A stretch of DNA of 64,000 nucleotides from positions 48,070,377-48,134,376 of the forward strand of contig OY829541.1 in the NCBI GenBank assembly GCA_963691705.1, read 5' to 3'. This stretch comes from Viola odorata (Eukaryota; Streptophyta; Magnoliopsida; Malpighiales; Violaceae). Under the pieces are notes generated by a model. It was not told the origin of the DNA. It did not search any database and saw only the letters and a program-made list of their open reading frames with translations. Both the position numbers and the translations under genes were made by a program. How positions within the stretch are numbered: the first letter of the stretch is position 1; every line of letters starts with the position of its first letter. Below, piece by piece: positions 1 through 12,769 of this stretch.

Positions 1-2132
1 ACCAAAGCGTCATTGTGTGGGTAGACAACGCCTTTCTCATCTTCTTCAGAGAAGGACAGTACCATCCGATCCAAAATGCCTATCGCATCTCCCTTCTTCA
101 TTGTGCCATCTCTTGCGCGCTTTTCTCCTTTCGGGAATGCCAGCTGCTCTGATTCATCCATATAGGGAGTTCCTCCAGCAATGATATTAATCATAGGAAT
201 ATATTCGTCATCTATCGTAAAAGTTTCTTTCTCTCTTCCTCCAGAAGGATGATCCTTTTGCTGGGCATGAGGAGGAACAGGTCGTTCATCGGCCGTCCTT
301 TTCAGGGGGTTATTGCGAGCATCTTCTCTTATCTAGGTGGCAAATTCTCCCAAATATCCTTCCTCCACCAGCCGTTCTATCGCCATTTTTAATTCTCTGC
401 ACGCCTCCGTAGAATGGCCTCTGGCTTTGTGGAATTTACAGTAAGCATTTTCCCTTCTTCCTAAAAGTACTCCTGGTTTTGTAGGCGCAGGATAGCGGAT
501 GGGAAGGTTTCGCTGTTCCGCTATCGCTAAAATTTCGGCTCTTGGCACGTTGAGGGAAGGAAAATCTGGATCGTACGCTCGCTTTTTATAAGAATCCCCG
601 CGACGTCGAGTGGGGGAGCCACCGGTTTTTCCCTTCAGAGACTGGCCCTTTTGTCTGTCAGAGGCCTTGGGGATGTGATCCTTCCGCCTAGCATAATCAT
701 CGATAAAATGATCCTCAGATAAGGGCTTCGCAGGAGCAGCGGCGATTTGAGGCGTCCCCTGTGGCACGCTGTACGTCTGATTTCTATTTTCCTCTTCCTC
801 CATCTTCGCGTAATTGTGGGCCTTAAGCCTCAACGCATCTAAGGTCAACGGGGGGTCCACCATAAGTGCGTCTTTCAGCTTCCCATAACGGCAATTTCTT
901 TTCAGAGCTTCTATAGCAAAATCGATAGTAACGCCCGGCGTTAAGGACATTTCCAGATCGAAGCGGCTGAGAAAATCCTTCAAGGATTCTTGAGGCGTTC
1001 GCTGTATGTCAAATAACGCGGCGGCAGATTTCCTGATTGGAATCCCAGTGCTAAATCTGCTCCAAAATTTAGCTTCTAGCTGTGCGAAATTGCTAATGGA
1101 TCCACCGGGAAGACCTTCAAACCAGAGACGCGCAACGCCCGATAGCGTCATAACAAATATTTGGCACAGCGCCGCATCGCTGTGGGTCTGAAACTGAACA
1201 AAATCTTTTACTTTATTAATATGGGAGATGGGATCCTTCGTGCCATCATAAGTGTCAGCGGGAAGCTTTACACGTCGACTGACTCGGTGACGCCTTATGC
1301 GACGGCTAAATGGGTGACCAGATGTATCATCAAGAATTTCACGCGGGTGACGCGGAGGAGACATTTCAGCCTGACGCCCTCTGTCTCGTGGTCCTGGGGT
1401 AAAATGCCGCCTAGGAGATCGACTGCGACTCCTGTATGAACGACTTCGATGCCTTCGGCTACTGGACCTGTCACTGTATTCAGGAGACAAACTTCCGCGG
1501 ACTCATTCCCTCTGTCCGTCCCACCAGTTCCTCATCCCCTCAAGTTGCCCGCCTCCCTGTAGGGGGAGACCTTGCGGCATTTGTGGTATATAGGCCTCTA
1601 CTCTTCCTTGAGTAAGCTGCCCAACACTACTCAGAAGATTTCCAGCGGATAAAGGCATCTAGAGGTTTTCTGGAAACAAAGGTGACAAAGGTCGATCAGC
1701 AACAATAGATGGAGTAAACATGACGTGAGGAGGGAGACTAGATCCAGAAGCGCCGGGAGTGCCTCTCGCGGCCATTTCAGTCAGATACTCCAGCCGAGCA
1801 CGAAGGGTCGCTATTTCCATAGTCAAGGGATGTTCACGGCTGAGTACAGATTCTCTTGAAAGAAGAGTAGAAAAATCAGATCCCGCCATCTGGGATGACA
1901 AAATGTCTACTTGCGAGGAACCCAGTCCTCCAACAATTCCAGTCGAATGGTCCAGGGGTCCTGAAATGACGGGTTGCGTCGTCATCGAGAGATTAGCAGT
2001 AACAGCGGGAAACAGCTGTCTGCGACTTTGGAAAGGAATACTAGAAGATGATGATCGAATCGGCTCCGATTCTGTGGTCATGATCGTTCCGATCTTCCGA
2101 CTAAACTGAGCTTGGCTATTAAGGACGCTCAC
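1..2132 (-). pseudogene. Tat-1 gag-protease polyprotein, disabled by two nonsense codons
   Basis: One frame is open from 2132 to the left edge except for TAG codons at 1659 and 333. Both align to glutamine codons in the Tat-2 copy. The order is an N-terminal region (2132-1500), an Arg/Ser-rich block of alternating RS dipeptides, a retrotransposon gag domain (about 1350-800), a zinc-knuckle-like motif CKFHKARGHSTEAC near 420, and the region leading into the protease, whose active site would lie beyond the left edge. In the family, gag forms the particle and binds RNA, and the protease releases mature proteins. With two stops this copy should not make a full product. Frame and homology are clear; lack of function is inferred. 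Confidence 0.85.
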
Positions 2133-2166
2133 TTAATATACCAAAGCTCTCAACGAAAGCACCATT

Positions 2167-2686
2167 TGATAAGATTCGATGTCGATCTTGTGAGATTCTG
2201 CGTCGCGTATGATCGGAACAGTAGTGAATGACGTCGGGTGTACCTGCACAGCGCCGGAGGGGGAGCTCCGGCGTAGACACTCCGATGCTTAAGTCAGTAT
2301 GGGTTTTTAAAGTAGCAGGGGTTTCTCTGGGTGAATCTGACCGTACCTCCTTATGGAAAAAGATGGGGTATTTATAGAATCTGGACAGCGATACCTGGCG
2401 ATACCAACAAAGGCGCCGTTTGATGATGACGTCACAGGCGATATCAGTTGATGACGTCGGTGGTGAAGTCGCGTGAGGCTGTCGGGAGCGATAACCTTGT
2501 TGGTTCCTAGGACGGGATGGCGCCTTGCGTATAGAGTCGCGTGAGTCCCCCCGCTGAAGTCGACCATCCTAGGACTCCATCGCTGATCCTTGGGCGATAC
2601 ATTGATATCCGTGTAGGCCGCCTGGGAAACCGCTCCTACAAGAGTCACTTGTAGTAGGACCGTTAGGGCTATCTCAGTTGTTATCA
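2167..2686 (-). repeat. 5' LTR of Tat-1
   Basis: A 520-bp LTR that begins TGATAAGATT and ends TTGTTATCA on the plus strand, giving inverted ends TGATAA...TTATCA. It aligns along its length with the LTR at 5643-6165. The leader with the presumed primer-binding site (minus strand TGGTGCTTTCGTTGAGAGC) follows directly below 2167. The boundaries come from comparing the two copies, because the homology stops at both ends. Confidence 0.85.
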
Positions 2687-5608
2687 AACTTCACGGATAA
2701 ACCCTGCGTCAAGGAGCTTTGCTACTTCCTTATCTACAGCTAACGCCTTTTCATTAGAGAACGCGCGTCGCTTTTGCTGTACCGGCCTAGCATCTGGGTC
2801 CACATTGAGCCGATGTTTGGCTATTTCCCGCGAAATACCTGGCATGTCGGAGGGTTTCCACGCGAAATCTCCCTGGCATTTGTTCAGTAGTCGGGCTAGT
2901 TGAAGGTTTTCCGCTGGGCTGAGTTTTTCACTGATCAGGAAACTTGCTTCCTCTATACCAATTGCCGGAATAGGTACCATTTTGTCCAGAGGTTGAGCAC
3001 GCTTCTCATCACTCCGCTCATAGGGGTCCGCTGCTATACACACGTACCTATCAAAACTCCTTTGAGTCATGAGCGAGTAGCACTCCGCCGCTAGCTTTTG
3101 ATCGCCCCTTATGGATACTACCCCATCCCAGGAGGGGTACTTCATCTTTAGATGCTTCTGAGATATCACCGCTCCAAAGCGGTTGAGGAAAGGTCGTCCG
3201 AGCACGACATTGTAAGGCAAATTCAGATCCACGACAAGGAACAACAGGTTCTCTGATCGTTTGTAGGTGTCTTCTCGGAAGTATATGGGCAAAGTAATCA
3301 CCCCCGTGACAGGGATTGGAACCCCATCAACGCCAACTATAGGCCGTTTGCTAGGCGTTAGCTCATTATCAGGTCGCTTCATGAGATTGTATGCTTCCAA
3401 CGAAAAGAGGTTCACCGCGCTCCCGTTATCAATAAGAGTTCTTCTGATTCCATGACTGGCAATGACGGGCGTAACCACCAATGCATCATTGTGCGGATAG
3501 ACGACGCCTTTCTCATCCTCTTCAGAAAAGGATAATATCATTCGATCCAATATGCCTATCGCATCTCCTTTTTTTGTCATGCCATCACGTGTGCGCTTGT
3601 CTCCTTTCACGGTTGTTAGATGCTCTAATTCGTCCATATAAGGGGTTCCTCCCGCGATAATGTTAATCATAGGGATATATTCGTCATCAACCGTAAGAGT
3701 TTCCCTGTCTTTACCTCTAGGAGCATCATCCTTTTGCGGCACGCGAGGAGGAACTGGTGGTTCGTCTGCTGTATTTTTCATGAGATTATTTTGGGCATCT
3801 TCTCTTATCTGGGTGGCAAATTCTCCTAAATATCCCTCTTCTACCAAACGTTCTATCGCCGATTTTAACTCTCTGCACGCTTCTGTGGAATGGCCCCTGG
3901 CTTTGTGGAATTTACAATAAGCATTCTCCCTTCTCCCTAGAAGCACTCCTGGTTTCGTAGGTGCGGGGTAGCAGATGGGAAGATTTCGCTGTTCCGCTAT
4001 CGCTAAAATCTCTGCCCTTGGTACGTTAAGAGAAGGAAAATCTGGGTCGTACGTCCGATTCTTATAAGAATCCCCTTGACATCGAGAGGGGGAACCACCG
4101 GTTTTTCCCTTCGAAAAATGACCCTTCTGTTTGTTGGAGGCCTTGGGGATATGGTCCTTCCTCCTGGCGTAATCGTCGATAAAATGGTCGTCAGGTAGTA
4201 GCTTCGCGGGAGCAGTAGTGATTTGAGATGTCCCATGCGGCGCGTTATACGTCTTATCTCTATTTTCCTCCTCTTCCATTTTTGCGTAATTGTGGGCTTT
4301 AAGCCTCAACGCATCTAAAGTCACTGGAGGATCCACCATGAGCGCATCTTTCAGCTTTCCATAGCGGCAGTTCCTTTTCAGAGCTTCTATAGCAAAATCA
4401 ATAGTAACGCCCGGCGTTAAGGACATTTCCAAATCGAAGCGACTAAGAAATTCCTTTAAGGTTTCTTGAGGCCTTCGTTGTATGTAAAATAACGCGGCGG
4501 CAGATTTCCTGATTGGAATTGTCGTGCTAAATCTGCTCCGAAATTTAGATTCTAATTGTGAGAAATTATTAATGGATCCACCAGAGAGACCCTCAAACCA
4601 AAGACGCGCCACACCCGATAATGTCATAAAAAATATTTGGCATAACGCCGCATCACTGTGGGTCTGAAACTGAACAAAATCCTTCACTTTATTAATGTGC
4701 GAGATGGGATCCTTGGTGCCATCATAAACATCAGTGGGAAGCTTCGCACGCCGACTGACCCTGTGACGCCTTATACGACGTCTAAATGGGTGGCCCGATG
4801 TATCATCAAGAATTTCACGCGCCTGACGCGGAGGAGACATTTCGGCCTAACGCCCCCTATTTCGTGGTTCTAGCGTAAGATGTCGTCTAGGAGATCGACT
4901 GCGGCTCCTGTGCGAACGACTTCGATACCTTCGACTACTGGATCTTTCACTGTACTCGGGAGACAAACTTCTGTTGGCTCCTTCCCTCCGTCCGTCCCAC
5001 CGGTTCCTAACCCCCTCAAGCTGCCTGTCTCCTTGTAGGAGGAGACCTTGCGGCATTTGTGGTACGTAAGCCTCTACTCTTCCCTGAGTAAACTGCTCAA
5101 CACTAATCGGAGGATTTCCCGCGGATAAAGGCATCTGGAGGTTTTCTAGAAACAACGGTGATAAAGGTCGATCAGCGACAATAGATGGTGTGAACATGAC
5201 GCGAGGAGGGAGACTAGATCCAGAAGCACCAGGCGTGACTCTTGCAGCCATTTCAGTCAAATATTCCAGCCGAGAACGAAGGGCCGCTATTTCCCTTGCA
5301 AAGGGATGTTCACGGTTGAGCACAGATCCCCCCGAAAGAGGAGTGGAGAAATCAGATCCCGCTATCTGAGATGACAAGATGTCCGTCTGCGAGGAGGCCA
5401 GTCCCCTAGCAATTCCAACCGAGAGGTCCAGAGATCCCGAAATAATTGGTTGTGTAGTCATAGAGAGATCAGCAGTAGCAAAAGGGAATAACTGTCTGCG
5501 GATTGAGAAAGGGATATTAGAGGATGATGATCGGATCGGCTCCGATCCCGTGATCATGACCGTTCCAATCTTCCGACTAGACGGAGCTTGGCTATTAAGG
5601 ACGCTCAC
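2687..5608 (-). pseudogene. Tat-2 gag-protease-RT polyprotein (truncated by Tat-1, one nonsense codon)
   Basis: A single frame runs from ATG 5608 to 2687, interrupted only by TAG at 4847-4849, which is CAG in Tat-1. Visible in order are an Arg/Ser-repeat block near 4970-4880 (SRSHRSRSRSPRR), the gag core (about 4750-4250), a zinc-knuckle-like CKFHKARGHSTEAC near 3920, the aspartic protease site DNGSAVNLF near 3430, and the linker into RT (HRLNVDPDARPVQQKRR). The frame stops at codon GFIREV where the Tat-1 LTR begins, so the catalytic RT core is missing here. Gag packages RNA and the protease cuts the polyprotein; this copy cannot make a complete pol. Confidence 0.88.
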
Positions 5609-5642
5609 TTAATATACCAAAGCTCTCAACGAGAGCACCATT

Positions 5643-6165
5643 TGATAAGATTCAATGTTGATCTTGTAAGATTCGGAGTCGTGCCTGATCGGAACGGTGG
5701 CGGTCGGTGCCGGATGTACCTGCAAAGCGCCGGAGGGGGGGCTCCGGCGTAGACACTCCGATGCTTAAGTTAGTTCGGGTTTCAAAAATAACAGAGGTTC
5801 GTCTGAGTGATCTCGATCTTACCTTCAGATTGGAAAAGTAGGGGTATTTATAGGCTTATTCGGCGATACCTGGCGATAACAATCCAGGCGATGTCTGATG
5901 GTGACGTCACAAGCGATACCGACGGATGACGTCATGAGCGATATCGGACAGGCTGCCGGGAGCAATAAGCTCGTGGGTCCCTAGGATGGGATGGTGTCGT
6001 GCGTATAGAGTCACGTGAGTCCCCCCCCCCACTGATGTCGACCATCCTAGGAATCCTTCGCTGATTCTCGGGCGATATGAAGATATCTTACGGGTCTTAT
6101 GGGAAATCGTCCCGGCAGGAGCGGCAAGTGTGGTAGCACCGTTAGGGCTGTCTTGATTGTTATCA
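5643..6165 (-). repeat. 5' LTR of Tat-2
   Basis: A 523-bp LTR with inverted ends TGATAAGATT and TTGTTATCA, homologous to 2167-2686. Its lower edge is followed by the same leader seen in Tat-1 (gctctcaacgagagcacca, presumed primer-binding site on the minus strand). Its upper edge meets Athila-A coding sequence at 6166. The near-perfect palindromic block around aagcgccggaggg...ctccggcg near 5725-5750 is shared by both LTRs. Confidence 0.85.
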
Positions 6166-7762
6166 GGATGTCTCAGACGCATGTAGGATAGGGCAATGAC
6201 TCAATTACTTCAATTTTTGCTTTGTCGACCTCGATGCCTTTGATGGAGACTATGTGGCCCAAGATGAGGTCGTGGTCCACCATAAAATGACATTTCTCGA
6301 AGTTAAGAACCAGATTGGTCTCGACGCAGCGTTGAAGAATTTTTCGCAGGTTGGACAAGCATTCAGAGAAGAAATTTCCATAGACGGTGAAATCGTCCAT
6401 GAAGACGTCGATGTATTCTTCGACGAATTCGGAGAAGATACTGATCATGCATCGCTGAAAAGTAGTTGGGGCGTTGCAAAGGCCGAACGGCATTCTTCGA
6501 TATGCAAAAGTGTCAAAGGGGTAGGTGAAGGTGGTCTTCTCCTGGTCGTCTAGGACAACTGGGATTTGGTGAAAACTGGAACATCTGTCTAGACAGTAGT
6601 AATGGGTCTTTCCCGCGAGACGCTCCAGCATCTGATCAATAAATGAGAGGGAGAAATGATCTTTCTGGGTAGCTGCATTTAGACGCTGATAATCAATACA
6701 CACTCTCCAACCGTTCTGGATTCGGGTCGGATTCAACTCTCCATCTTGGCCTGTTATAATGGTGATTCTGGATTTCTTTGGCACGACCTGGACGGGGCTT
6801 ACCCATGGGCTGTCCGAAATGGGGTAGATCACTCCTGCGTCTAAAAGTTTCAATATTTATTTTTTTACAACCTCTATCATTGGAGGATTCAGGCGACGTT
6901 GTGGCTGTCGGACTGTTTTGCTTGCGTCCTCAAGATGGATCTGATGGGTGCATAGGTCTGGAGATAAACCTTTGATATCAGCAATAGTCCACCCTATGGC
7001 TGACTTGAACTCTTTGAGCAAGGAGATCAACTCAGATTCTTCAGAATCATCCAACCGATTGGAGATAATAACTGGGAGTGAGTCGTCTGCACCTAGATAG
7101 GCGAAATGCGCTGGAAGAGCTTTCAATTCTAGAATGGGTGCCTGCACAAGTGATGGAGGAAGCTTGGTATGCTCCTCGTGATACGGAGAGATAGCAAGTT
7201 GAGTGGGGGCGTCGAGAGGCTTTTCCTCTAGGGCTGCAACGATGGTATACAGCTCCGGAGGAATATTGATCGTCGAGGCCAAGACGTCCAATATTGCTGG
7301 CGTGATGCTCCAATCTAGGGCAACCTGTAAGGGTTCAAAAGAATTTAAGTCAGTAACTTTATCGACTAGAGGGTCAATCAAATCAACAAAATTCACACAA
7401 GAGAGATCAGAGGCAAAATTGGAGAGGTATTGCATGGCATCCATCATTTTGAACTTGATGATTTTCTCATCAAATTCGAGAGAAATAGACGCATCGTGAA
7501 CGTCTATCTTCGCCCTAGCTGTAGCTAGAAATGGTCACCCTAGAAGCACGTCTGTGGCTTTAGCGGATTCATCGTTCTCCATTGCGATGACATAGAAGTC
7601 TGCGGGAAACAGGAAGTCGCCTATTTAGACCGAGACGTCCTTAATTACACCTTCAGGGTGAATTATGGAGCAATCAGCTAGCTGGATAACAAGCGGGGTT
7701 TGCTCGAGGGATCCTAGGCCAAGACTGTTGAAGATAGTCAAGGGCATGACATTAATGTCGGC
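6166..7762 (-). pseudogene. Athila-A (host element), protease end and RT region, left fragment
   Basis: This is the downstream part of the Athila-A polyprotein, continuing the sequence broken at 24052. From 7762 down it reads ADINVMPLTIFNSLGL (protease core after the active site), then a spacer, then RT: GVIYPISDSPWVSPVQVVPK near 6820, RVCIDYQRLNAATQKDHF near 6700, PFGLCNAPTTFQ near 6480 and the catalytic-type FMDDF near 6410. It ends at 6166 where Tat-2 inserted. Stops at 7625 (TAA, glutamine in Athila-B) and 6854 (TAA, glutamate in Athila-B) break the frame. Non-functional. Confidence 0.85.
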
Positions 7763-9339
7763 TGATCGTCAGTCAAATATACTTAAAATTTATCCTGATG
7801 CCTAAATGCACAAGTAAATGTGTATAGAGCAAGACAGCGTCGAACCACAGAGATTGAAGGAGCAATATGTTAATAAAAATGTATGACAGGGAGAAAGTGA
7901 GACAGAGAAAGAACAAGTAACACAGGGGGAGGGATTATGTTGATTAGTGAACTAATCAACTCAAGATCAGGAGCTAACACGACTAATAAGTAAAGCGTCT
8001 TATTTGGGACACAAAATGAAATCACAATCCAGGGCTAGATAACATAACATAATCGGGAGCACGAAAGCAAGAAAAGTAATTAGAGATATATAAATCAGAT
8101 AGGAAGGAATCTTAGAAAAAGGTATTCTTGAGTTGCTTTCTAGGTCGGTTAATCATTGCCACAGTAATATTCCAGACTCAAGTACAGACCTACTATAGAG
8201 ACCGCGTTTCCACGCCGCATCCCCTACTTACCTTCTTAGATAAAAGCCACCCCTCGTTTCCACATATGAGGTGACCTTGACGTTCCGCCGTCCTCCCAGG
8301 CACGAATGCGGGGAGGCACTACTCAGAACGCCCATGAAGGGGAGGTAAGACAGATCTAGGGCGCGATAGCTCAACTTGTCAGACTCGTATCGCATACCCT
8401 AAATAACCGTTTACCCCTAGACAGAGGCCTCTCGCGCTGCCTCCACTAGGTGTCTACTCTAACTCAAGGCTTCGCGTTAGTTATAACCAAGAGAATGACA
8501 GTACCCAAACAGAAATATCAACAGTTGATCAGGCCCTTAACATTCCTAAATGAGCATGGGATTAAAACGGTAAACAATTATATGTCACAAGAGAATATAT
8601 TAAGCATGCATTAGGCCTCCTAACCGAATCCTACAACCCTCGAAACACCCTTCACTAAGAAGATGGAACTTAGCTACTCATATTAGAATATAAACAGTGG
8701 ATGATAATAAACATATAATAAATAAGAGAGAAGGAATAGAAGAAACCGAAAAGATGAAATAGTATTAATCAAAAGCTTCCCCTTTATAAAGTTGGCGGCT
8801 GCTCCAAAATGCTAAGAGGAGATGATCCCCAGAAATTAGGGTAAGAGAGAGAGATGTGTTAATTGCCTAGGTCAATCGTTCTTACACAAAATGCTAAAAC
8901 TTAGTTTATATAGGCTAAAGCTAGCTAAGAGACAAAAATAGCTAAGGGGAAGGAGGATGAATGGGGGCGTGACAACACATGTCCTTCAGAGGAATATCCT
9001 GGAATCTTGGCGTGCCTAACAGCTTCTAGAAGCGCACAGAATCCCGTGCGGATCTTGGAAGATGCTTCTCTTTGGTTTCAATTAAGAGAAGATGCAGATT
9101 TGTCGTGGCCGAGAGACTGCTCACTGGTCTGGTTAGCGTCTAGACCTCGACGACAATCTGGACTTCTAGGCCTTGAAGCTGAAATTCCTCAGGAATACTC
9201 CAAAAATGCTTCTTTTTGATCTTTTCCTTCTATTGAATCTGATTTGTAATAAAGATGGAAATAAGGATCAAATGATAGAATCCAGCCCCCGAGAGGGCTA
9301 GAAAAGAAGGTAAAATCATGCTTATGAGACATACTATCA
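7763..9339 (-). repeat. 3' LTR of Athila-B
   Basis: A 1577-bp LTR beginning TGATCGTCAGTC and ending ACATACTATCA on the plus strand. It is homologous throughout to 22497-24046, with scattered substitutions and a few small indels, including about 25 extra bases near 8145. It abuts the target duplication tcggc on its left. The C-rich plus-strand sequence just to its right (ccccacactg, 9346-9355) is the complement of the polypurine tract. Confidence 0.93.
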
Positions 9340-10784
9340 AACATCCCCACACTGCCCCAATGCTCGCGCTCGAGCATTAACAAAATTGAAAAACCACCTC
9401 ATGTACTAACATACATCTTCAACCCCCAACACACAGAATAGACATGACATCCGACAAACTACACCCAATCAGCAAATCTAGCCCTAGAAAAGCACCTGCA
9501 TCTGACTGATGGAATAACGACCCCATCAGCTAGACTTTCCCAGACCAAGCCTATTCACCAGCAATCCTCACCTAGATATGTGTTTGCACTCATACTCAAA
9601 ACAAAATATGCGTTTAGGTTATCACTCAAGAATGCAAATAACACAACACAGGCAGAGTTTGCACGTCAATCCAAGTACTGTAGGTCACATGCGAGGGCAA
9701 TCTAACGATCAGAGGCAACTTTGCAGAAAATAAAAATAAAAAAAGAAAAGAAAAGAAAAGAAGAGGGGTAGAAAGGAGAGAGGAGTGGAGTGAGATGAAG
9801 GGAACAGAGGTGAGGGGAGAAGAGGGAAAGGAAGGGAAAGAGAAGAAAACAAATCTGGGGGAGGATTCCTTGCCTTAGAAGAAGGCGAGACGGTGAGCAA
9901 CACTCGCTGAAGAAGGCTGATGGCGAGGGCTAGACAATGACTTCAGCTTTCGTCAGTGGGGGAGGTCTGCGTTGTGCTTCGGGGGCTCGAATGGCTGCCT
10001 TCTGGAATGCCTGACCTGCTTTTATTTGGAGATAAATATTTTTCTGCTTTTCTTTTTATTATTATTTTTTTTTTATTTTTTTATTTTTTTTAGAAGAAAT
10101 AAAAGCAAGCAGACCAGGCATTTACTTTTCTTCTTTTCCAGCTTCGAAACTTGCATTCGCATTTAATTTCCTCCTTTTCTGAACTGGAGCTGGGTTGGCA
10201 GAGTTTTAAATACTGCTTTGGGGCGCTTGATTCCGAGGCCTTGGGAATTGAATTTTACTTCCCCACACTTAAATTCTAGAGTGGTGAGGAAGTAATACTG
10301 AGATGTTGTCATGGCCTCGAATCCTTATTTCTGCTCTAGCTCTTTCGTGCCTTTGATAATATCTTCTCCCCACACTTATCTTCTTCGGAATCTAGCCCTT
10401 GCCTTTGTGATGAAGAGTGCTGCTCACCTGCCAAGGAAAGGACAATGAAAAGGAGCAAATGGTTAGAAGAGAATGGAGAATGGGAATCGAGGGCATGAAA
10501 AGGAAAGAGAGATAAAATTCAGAGAGAAAAGAAGGAAAGAAAGAAAGAAATTTAAAAAGTTGCAAAGTTTCCTCGTCGTTTCGCTGCTTTCCCTCGTCTA
10601 ATGGTGCCTATACCTAGGGGTATTATGCAAACCTAGACAGTGCCTACTCAAGCATTTTCACTCAGAAATAAATAGGCATGAAGCTCAAAAATGCTCACGA
10701 GTTCAAATAGTGATTACTGGTGTCTAGGGCAAGATTGGATATAAGGGCTAGCAGGTCTAGAAATGCGTGCTCAGGCATAGATGT
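9340..10784 (-). other. Athila-B non-coding 3' region with polypurine tract and purine-rich block
   Basis: No gene is seen. The stretch holds a polypurine-tract complement at 9342-9358, a strongly strand-biased block at 9720-9855 (A/G on the plus strand), a T-rich block at 10035-10090 and two further copies of the motif ccccacactt (about 10262 and 10367). Short open frames here are low-complexity runs without recognisable protein similarity. Confidence 0.7.
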
Positions 10785-10900
10785 TGTGAGACCCCTAGAA
10801 ATTGTAACTTAGATTTATTTTGGTTAGTTAGATGGGTATTAGTAGATTAGAAGAGAGTTAGAAATTTCGTTAGGTTCGTATGTAAACTAGTTGCTTTCCG

Positions 10901-10902
<2 letters not shown>

Positions 10903-10941
<39 letters not shown>
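10903..10941. repeat. (TAA)n microsatellite
   Basis: About thirteen consecutive copies of ATA/TAA lie just left of the Stowaway-type MITE within the solo LTR. Confidence 0.95.
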
Positions 10942-10942
<1 letters not shown>

Positions 10943-10960
10943 GAAATATTTGGATAAGTA

Positions 10961-11481
10961 CTCCCTCCTGCTTTGAATAGTTGTCGTTTAGGGACCAATC
11001 ACGCGGATTAAGGCTGCACAGTACCAAACTGACAGCCAAGGCTTCTCTCTCTCTTCGCTGCTTCATTTTTTTCAATTTTAAAAACCTCCATTTCATCACA
11101 AAATATGTTAATATTCATATCATTTGAATCCTAAAACTTGTGATAACAATCCTCTATTTTTTGTTTGATTTTTTATTCACTCAACAAGGAGATAAGAAAG
11201 GAAATGGAGGAGCTGGAGTGAGGAGGAGAGAGTAAGCAGCTTTTGTAAATGTGCCAGGGACGTTGGAGTGAGAAGATGAAGATGGAGTAAGTATGGTCCA
11301 CCAACTTTTTGCATTTAAAAAAAAAACCATGTGTGACACGTCGTTTCTAGTCCAACGATTTGTCGTTTGAGGGACAAAAGTGTAAAACCACAAACTAAGT
11401 GGACACATTTATCTAAAACGACAACTAATACCAGCCCACGAAAAATGGCCCAAAACGACAACTGTTAGAAGCAGGAGGGAG
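10961..11481. mobile_element. Stowaway/Tc1-mariner-type MITE, 521 bp
   Basis: Both ends carry CTCCCTCCTGCTT, and after a five-base mismatch both continue AGTTGTCGTTT as inverted repeats. The element is flanked by TA at 10959-10960 and 11482-11483. CTCCCTCC termini with TA duplication are the hallmark of Stowaway elements. No transposase is encoded. It lies inside the solo LTR and so inserted later than that LTR. Confidence 0.9.
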
Positions 11482-12769
11482 TATGTTTAAGGAAAGGAAG
11501 GGATCAGGCTCGTGGAAAAAGAGAGGGAATAAGAAATAAAGAAAAGAAAAAGTGGGATAAGGATTAGAAAATAGGTACGGGAAAAGAAAGAAACGAGATA
11601 AGAAAGGAAGAAAAATAAATAGAAGGAAAGAGCTTGGCTCTCTCAAGAGAAGAGATAAGAAACAAAAAGAAAAGAAAGAAAGCGAGAACGGCTAAGAGAG
11701 AAGATAGGAAATAAAAGAAAGAAAAGAAAATAGAGAGGGAGCGTCGGAAGAGAGCAGGGGAGAAGAAGAAGATGAATAGTTGATTTAAAGGTTAGTTCTT
11801 TTATTAGTAGTTAAACTTCCATCTTTTATCAAATTGATGTATGTATGTCATGGAAATTTAGTAGAAATTATAAATTGGTATATGTAGCTTCTGCCAAGGG
11901 AAGAATTCACCATGGGTGTTGATTGTTGTGAGTGGATCTATAAGATCTTTTCTTAAAACTCTAGTTATGTAATTATAGTTCACTTGGGTGTTTTTTCAAT
12001 TTAATTAAAGTATGGAAATAGTGTTATAGTGGTTAAAAGAGCAAGTAGATAACCTGGGTAGCTGCATAAGTGGATTTTGTAGTGGTTGACGTTCTGAAAA
12101 TTCTGGAAAGTAATTGCAGAAAATTATTTACAGTTTGATCCCTAGAGTTTTGGAGATGAAGTTTAGTCCTCAAAGTTTTAGCGTTTGCAGATTAGTCCCT
12201 ACAGCAGGATCAGTTTTGGGAAACTTATTTCTGGTTTTAAATGTGAAATATATTGAACAATTATTGGTGTACTAGATGTCTGTTGTAACTACCTTATCTG
12301 TTATGCAAGTTTCCTTTTGTTATATTAATTATCGAATTCTATTCTTTATTTCGCATTGCATATATGATTCTCTCGGGTGACATGCCGCTTGACCATGCAA
12401 TACATTACCTATGTGAGTGCTAAGAAAGAGTATAGAAAATGATGATAATTAAATGAATTTTAATAAATTTATTGTATGAAAAGATGAGCTGAAATTGAGA
12501 AGAAACAGAGAAAGAGGAGATGAGAAATTGTGTTGGTATTTTAATTAATTGTGCAGGTCTGAAATTGATTTAAGTATTGTGTAAATGATGATTATGTTAT
12601 TTAATTGTGGTACTAGGTGCGAAATCGGCGACCTCACCTAGGAAGCTTGTTCTGACTCTTGCTGTACATATACAAAGGTGAGTGGATAATACAACGTATA
12701 AACTGCATGATAATATTACATGCTAGTTGTTCATATGAACTATGGTTGGACTTATGTATATGGTGCTAT

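Larger units (their letters stand above)
1..2686 (-). mobile_element. Tat-like Ty3/gypsy retrotransposon Tat-1 (5' part; continues beyond the left edge)
   Basis: Read on the minus strand, the element starts with a 5' LTR (2167-2686), followed by a leader and gag-protease coding sequence running off the window at position 1. It is a close relative of Tat-2 (2687-6165), with the same leader and gag layout. Its LTR abuts position 2687, which lies inside the start of the RT region of Tat-2, so Tat-1 inserted into Tat-2. The other LTR is outside the window, so the target duplication cannot be checked; the right-hand flank is aactt at 2687-2691. The lineage call rests on the gag sequence, the zinc-knuckle spacing and the protease motif DNGSAVNLF, best seen in the Tat-2 copy. 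Confidence 0.85.
2687..6165 (-). mobile_element. Tat-like Ty3/gypsy retrotransposon Tat-2 (split by Tat-1)
   Basis: A second Tat-like element: 5' LTR at 5643-6165, leader, then gag, protease and the first part of RT down to 2687, where the LTR of Tat-1 begins. The remainder of pol and the 3' LTR must lie left of the window or be lost. Its 5' LTR abuts 6166, inside the RT region of Athila-A, so Tat-2 inserted into Athila-A. The immediate flank is ggatg at 6166-6170. Tat-2 is therefore older than Tat-1 and younger than Athila-A. Confidence 0.85.

Noticed and set aside
7840..7865. tRNA gene suggested by ggtcgaaccac in the Athila LTRs
   Set aside because: Only a B-box-like word is present, with no cloverleaf. 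It is a conserved LTR motif, reported as such.
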